Origin: a virus
Virus record (IMG/VR): IMGVR_UViG_3300030328_001342
Coordinates: 1-34,442 of that record
Reading direction: 5' to 3' (one strand)
Length of the DNA stretch: 34,442 bases
Part shown: piece by piece, positions 33,501 through 34,442 of the stretch
Layout of the letters: each line of letters starts with the position of its first letter
How positions within the stretch are numbered: position 1 is the first letter of the stretch
Notes under the pieces: generated by a model
Databases searched by the model: none
What the model saw: only the letters and a program-made list of their open reading frames with translations
Told to the model about the DNA's origin: nothing
Translations under genes and position numbers: made by a program

Positions 33501-34242
33501 AGCTGTACAAAACTTAATATTTAACGCGTTACAATCAGCGTTGTTTACAATATTGTTTGATGAAGAAGAAGAAAAGGATAGAACCATGTCTGATAAAACA
33601 GCTGATGTAGGTTTTGGAATGTTAAGCACCTTGTTAAGAGGTTTAGGATATGGAGGCGCTTTAGTTGATACCCTTATATCTATGGGTAGAGAAATAAGCA
33701 TGAAAGAAGATGGTTTACCAAGTTTCTCTAAGGAATTTGCTTGGAATGTATTTGATTTTTCTCCATCAATAGATACAAAAGTTAGAAAAATAAGAAGTAT
33801 TCATAAAACATTTACATATAATAGAAAGGAAATTAAACGTAGAGGGTTTAGTTTAGAAAACCCTGCATATTTTGCTTTTGCTGAACTTATATCAGCGGGT
33901 ATTAACATACCACTTGATAGAGCTTTACGTATGGCTATGGATTTAAAACAAGCTTCAGATAAAGAAACAGCGCAATGGCAAAGATTTGGATTAATGGTAG
34001 GATATTCAAGTTGGTCTCTTAATCTACCTTATTGGGGAACAACAACTACAATAAATAATGAAGCTAAGGAAGACGAACAAATAGAAACAAAATATAAAAA
34101 CGATGCTCGTAAACTTAAAGGAATGGGATATAAGAGAATTCCAATGACTAAAGGAAAACCAGCTGGTAAAAAAATGGAAGATTACATTGAAGTTACTAGA
34201 CCTACTGGTGCTACTGAGTATTGGTTAATGCCTAAAAAATAA
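24571..34242 (+). CDS. Giant polyvalent protein with HExxH peptidase and HAD phosphatase domains
   Basis: This 3223-aa chain fills 28% of the window. An acidic, disordered N-terminus (1-130) and helical region lead to a Gly/Ala-rich hydrophobic stretch (about 741-1000, with GGEGVTEAFQ). A zincin motif AHEFLHAV follows (H1171, E1172, H1175), with MGEEILTLFSEAVLDG downstream as a possible third-ligand site. A HAD phosphatase has all motifs: FDFDDTLA (D2337, D2339), LTARP (T2415), a Lys in PEAKALW and FADDALPN (D2471, D2472). The C-terminal part (2500-3223) has NTPMQYARIIKRSTQDLLAG and a hydrophobic segment (about 2979-3000). Such multi-domain chains are known as polyvalent proteins (Iyer and Aravind) and are often injected with the DNA. 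It lies in the T7 gp16 position. No lytic transglycosylase or RNA polymerase motif was seen. Confidence 0.85.
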   Translation: MEEENEIPGGASPKVIESLFFPDPSVKRSDDNERDKELAEEVNIFGTGNIAIDEILFPINPSLASIVAGDDVEVVDEEGNVMLGATDDLEDDGQDARNLQLSMQTRPSLATEDDNYLNLRTDQIKEVQEALNKTGKNIKIFDHKQTLEYQKNQIPVTHPNYDEINQQLEDYNQQSIDASGVGMGMYATQDTGEIEKLLSSITNNSGIINLNSINKLNIDLPSIVDDGYFNPDAELPEIKWNPSESGLEKSNEAQYDWENLKNLSKEQIDEIELNSSFEAYAISKMLEGEPEGSNMRDIFQKEKMEDYETFMEWAGGQFKKIKMADPFLAGWDKIIRSKVNEEWFGSKRLEFEKQFITPCVEKNGGVATEDCLLRHQESASAWWNNRYNELRNDNEYIRAIDIQYNIGFSKLMNKLREPYFRTQIDTYRELDDQLEQGGYTFTKFGKDAAAKVGFSIDQTKALISMMYANTGVAGTKARSELIERYNMPGFKEFATESGLYDQAIKTFRSGGGAESGFGGYYLEGNLLNLSNTFNIIGNKITRSALGANTTGLYTPKGGIEYVLHGGSGKLADREGTIKLDRDNFQEYFDLPEKFTYRELNEVGGREAWEMIKQHGQAYYSPISVRDFMNAKEVVKGIDKWVVAGKSKTDWNLTPWAKIYGGTGWRYGDMTIRDVFEGREATEGEEMVSSVLDYDIEQTGVLLDTTVKMLEAEAAAGFALDPDVEFDDLTSLMRHLVAQTPTMGFMYAGGILQGTGKLVSKAPGYGKPIGYGVELVGKGIALIGTLNMMAQEFTSNVVETWRQSIMKNNGGKPPTVEEFIAIASDPASEEIILKSFAGAGTSAMAEKVGVSATLLGFKPGRTMLASLYRKEFLKFLKQTPKWVLTTAIGAGGEGVTEAFQGRVHETTVNWSLGMGFGQSWSQSNWDEQGFQVGWRIGLALPVAQSTISQSLVEINQVGMDVASKLIMDPSKSNSIFAPMASANNFFKEAIADIQKRIDNKSIPKEEGINAISNLSNMRNSGMKIPVTMPVEQRKQMLELLIAQNNLKLKIKKTDNKEVSEGNGDTAALALINQQIVSLTEQEVTRELYMNKMGNVQKIVDETSKGKVKIFREKNTDAINKRIEELNKSGWNIRKQSKANAGYGDIYQKGDQQVILLNEAEILSDGKINTGAHEFLHAVIYQTVKNSKGTAVELGNNLLTYIKQINPDALKKGEFKERYEQYKNDETVTDAVMGEEILTLFSEAVLDGAIKLDSSMLQQVGEFFTRIIDTLMGRKKAITFNTGKDVYDFIKGYNKSIEKGKFTQAQKDLFEQGATGDLVKRKYNASGKGVRNPNEKKASKKLTDLIVDFQEGTIDYKKLKDQYLKVGKSELKRWVGYQPDMTIDFKNPKKIKQIEDLLEAQFPSFERNFDADKSQATTYMGNIAKRVGIEIAKEGARQSKQVSTDVLQEKGFSPQITTQPDLDDKLKPVDKRGKVFPNAVKAIADNITGETREDQKVLLKNDIEEAILRVGTNPKDIVKYIVEKTKSKEYRKLIKDKLGVYGSDQYIDNVISLFENNDFIKAIPVANIKRRFGKLFGIKQINTVKTKKTEDGKTTYWDKPVYKIPAVDKTKLNRIKNYFLGGEKRSQSLFSMIGEGIAVESMEELSKDSNFIAELQNKLKFKDPNFEKLTAKDELRIESLQKQINPETKEKYTKAEAKAKVVEEVLLEKTLNFINDISFNLDKRNLEDTSFDEAKASKKVPAKVSKERQADLDRMTPNQRNAEEGYSPWELVRQRDGSLELDRRFVGRAEAIATLKRMGEDTSQDMESLLKNNNVYEPQYKSSKKYRPNLEELTGTEKIDLTAGDYEANIKAINKALNKIKGVPTIAVTTNERVNLKTWKKEYKKGKYDLSPEDVKFLDNLDSKKGDEFDAGVDYLLEKYGAIYDWNAKIDPDKENSSTYGEVRDAMTKQIIESFPEKDRPMIRQLLLDMSTNQFAVGIKSKSLELEGGTTTGARKGNLGLYGVESEFNKNVPEYNWEKGDTPLVTRDKYTKTIDGKSQRVDWNKVRGKDFIANQDLKLPALFKLIDGLKKFKNDPNFTWYLKALTGNVSNTQTHPFRFLMPLRNIEVDPKTKKPFNQKYIEEHTFVANNLGKLVEYGIWSNQLPIVKKIINASASQAALTEVTDNKLKPLKLTSKMGKAYSKLIKGIIDGSRNAAIQGLASFIRYKDVLTLSKIYNLKEGKTMNEVLGFKITGANNNPDSRNEANNIANAIYDKIQAGDLTIEALPEALNEGQKLLDASNKVNRKSSKKVKVNKEQLFDLINPDGTTEESIQAMSKADKAIQEGNKLDKPTKGISVFDFDDTLAFSDSKVIVTQNGKTFKITPAEFAESFSILESEGATFNFDEFNKVVKGRKGPLADLALKRQEKFGSGDIFVLTARPQASAESIQKFLKGIGLDLPLSNITGLENGTPEAKALWVIDKAADGYNDFYFADDALPNVQAVKNVLSQIDVKSDVQQAKSSKKIRINREFNNIIEQQTGKEWFKTYSEARAQVEGKKANKFEFFIPPSAEDFLGLLYKMLPKGKDGDRALVWLQDHLINPYHKGEQAVISAMISVANDFNALRKSLDNIPKNLNDNSGYSDFTYSQALRVYMWNMQGLDIPGLSKRDLNKLTKLIENNADMKVFAEKIVFIQKGKGYPKPTNNWVAGSITQDIIRNIQKTYRKEALQEWQQNVDIVFSEENMYKLQALYGSNYTDALKNILGRMKRGSNRVVSDNKQVENVMDWINNSVGTTMFLNRKTGLLQLLSSVNFINWTDNNIMAAGKAFANQPQYWKDVMYLLNSDYLVQRRNGMRINVAESEIAEASKKGGMKGAIAYLLNKGFVFTRIADSLAIATGGATFYRNRVNALQKQVNINTGKLYTKAEAESKAFDDFYKVAEESQQSSRADRISMQQASGLGRVILNYANTPMQYARIIKRSTQDLLAGRGDWKTHVSKILYYGAVQNLIFNALQSALFTILFDEEEEKDRTMSDKTADVGFGMLSTLLRGLGYGGALVDTLISMGREISMKEDGLPSFSKEFAWNVFDFSPSIDTKVRKIRSIHKTFTYNRKEIKRRGFSLENPAYFAFAELISAGINIPLDRALRMAMDLKQASDKETAQWQRFGLMVGYSSWSLNLPYWGTTTTINNEAKEDEQIETKYKNDARKLKGMGYKRIPMTKGKPAGKKMEDYIEVTRPTGATEYWLMPKK
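28576..32073 (+). repeat. Dispersed (A/S)SKK tetrapeptide at domain borders of the giant protein
   Basis: ASKK or SSKK occurs at residues 1336-1339, 1734-1737, 1820-1823, 2285-2288 and 2498-2501, each in a lysine-rich linker and followed mostly by a hydrophobic or aromatic residue. The last two closely bracket the HAD domain. A sixth ASKK at 2841-2844 lies inside an apparently folded region and may be incidental. Confidence 0.6.
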
Positions 34243-34245
34243 CTT

Positions 34246-34335
34246 ATGAAACAAAAAATAAAATTATTTATCGACAAGTTGCAGCAAGCTTGGAACAAAT
34301 TGCTATATAAATTAATGTTTAAAAAATACAAATAA
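34246..34335 (+). CDS. 29-aa cationic amphipathic peptide gene
   Basis: ATG 34246 to TAA 34333-34335 encodes 29 residues starting MKQKIKLFIDKLQQAWNKLL and ending YKLMFKKYK. It starts 3 nt after the giant gene and its stop directly abuts the next ATG, so it fits the operon exactly. The helix is amphipathic, with about nine Lys and many Leu/Ile/Phe/Trp, like membrane-active peptides. A role in lysis or membrane binding is possible; a non-coding coincidence cannot be excluded at this length. Confidence 0.5.
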   Translation: MKQKIKLFIDKLQQAWNKLLYKLMFKKYK

Positions 34336-34442
34336 ATGAAAAATCTAATTTTAATCTTATTATTATCTTTTTCTTTAACTGCTAACGCACAAGGGAGAAA
34401 GAACAAATGCATGGTCACTAAAATAGAATATGTAGAATCTTA
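34336..34442 (+). CDS. Secreted protein, N-terminal part (3' truncated)
   Basis: The frame runs from ATG 34336 off the right edge, with 35 residues visible. It starts with a signal peptide: MKN, then a Leu/Ile-rich core, with cleavage likely after ANA and before QG, the Bacteroidota-like pattern ending in NAQ. The mature part starts GRKNKCMVTKIEYVES. A Cys at residue 25 lies 6 residues after the likely cleavage site, so it is not a lipobox. Together with the 119-aa secreted protein near 3422 this makes two exported small proteins. A spanin or other lysis role is possible but unsupported by visible motifs. Confidence 0.6.
   Translation, partial: MKNLILILLLSFSLTANAQGRKNKCMVTKIEYVES

Noticed and set aside
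24571-34242. Giant protein as a virion RNA polymerase of crAss-like type
   Set aside because: No DFDGD-type catalytic motif was found. The Asp-rich FDFDDT motif belongs to the HAD phosphatase set, which is otherwise complete.
24571-34242. Lytic transglycosylase domain as in T7 gp16
   Set aside because: No SLT-like catalytic Glu block with the usual GLMQ-type surroundings was seen in the N-terminal region.
1-34442. tRNA genes, CRISPR arrays, insertion sequences, integrase or attachment sites
   Set aside because: No cloverleaf-like GC-rich stretch, regularly spaced repeat, transposase or integrase motif was noticed. All space is filled by co-directional phage genes.

Overview
The window is a co-linear block of virion, packaging and lysis genes from a tailed phage, probably a short-tailed (podovirus-like) phage of a Bacteroidota (Flavobacteriia-type) host. 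It is strongly AT-rich. Every supported gene lies on the + strand. Genes are packed tightly, with several TAATG stop/start overlaps, and there is no tRNA, CRISPR array or insertion sequence. Gene leaders are A/T-only with no Shine-Dalgarno sequence, as is usual for Bacteroidota. The large terminase, portal, capsid and tail-stabilisation proteins look most like those of crAss-like and marine flavophages. I recognised these from remembered family patterns; no database search was run.

Layout. Positions 1-2911 carry a truncated coiled-coil gene end, a Gly/Ala-rich probable virion protein behind a CAAAAA-repeat leader, a 51-aa protein with a Cys-Gly-Cys motif, a small HExxH (zincin-like) protein and a 514-aa low-complexity protein. 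Positions 2911-5080 hold a holin, a secreted small protein, a coiled-coil protein, a small conserved-looking protein, a GroES-like co-chaperonin candidate and a candidate small terminase. Positions 5080-13253 hold the large terminase, portal, scaffold, major capsid protein and a post-capsid protein. UUCG-capped terminators follow the last two of these. Positions 13301-21606 hold two connector/ring proteins and a tail-stabilisation (muzzle-type) protein that appears to be split over two genes. Positions 21611-34242 hold a GNAT-like protein, a gp14-like internal protein ending in an S74 auto-chaperone domain, an unrecognised 517-aa protein and a 3223-aa polyvalent protein. The window ends in a 29-aa amphipathic peptide gene and the start of a signal-peptide gene.

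How the genes work together. From the portal onward the order matches the T7 late module (8 portal, 9 scaffold, 10 capsid, 11/12 tubular, 13, 14, 15, 16), although the TerL type is not T7-like. By this order the last four large genes would encode internal or ejected virion proteins. The giant protein stands in the gp16 position. It has an HExxH metallopeptidase-like motif (residues 1171-1175), a complete HAD phosphatase motif set (residues 2337-2472) and a recurring (A/S)SKK tetrapeptide at apparent domain borders. It could be a polyprotein injected with the DNA.

Most interesting points: the giant polyvalent protein and its SKK motifs, the S74 domain on an internal-protein-like gene, the split stabilisation protein with a Cys-rich cadherin-like region, and small genes easily missed by gene callers.
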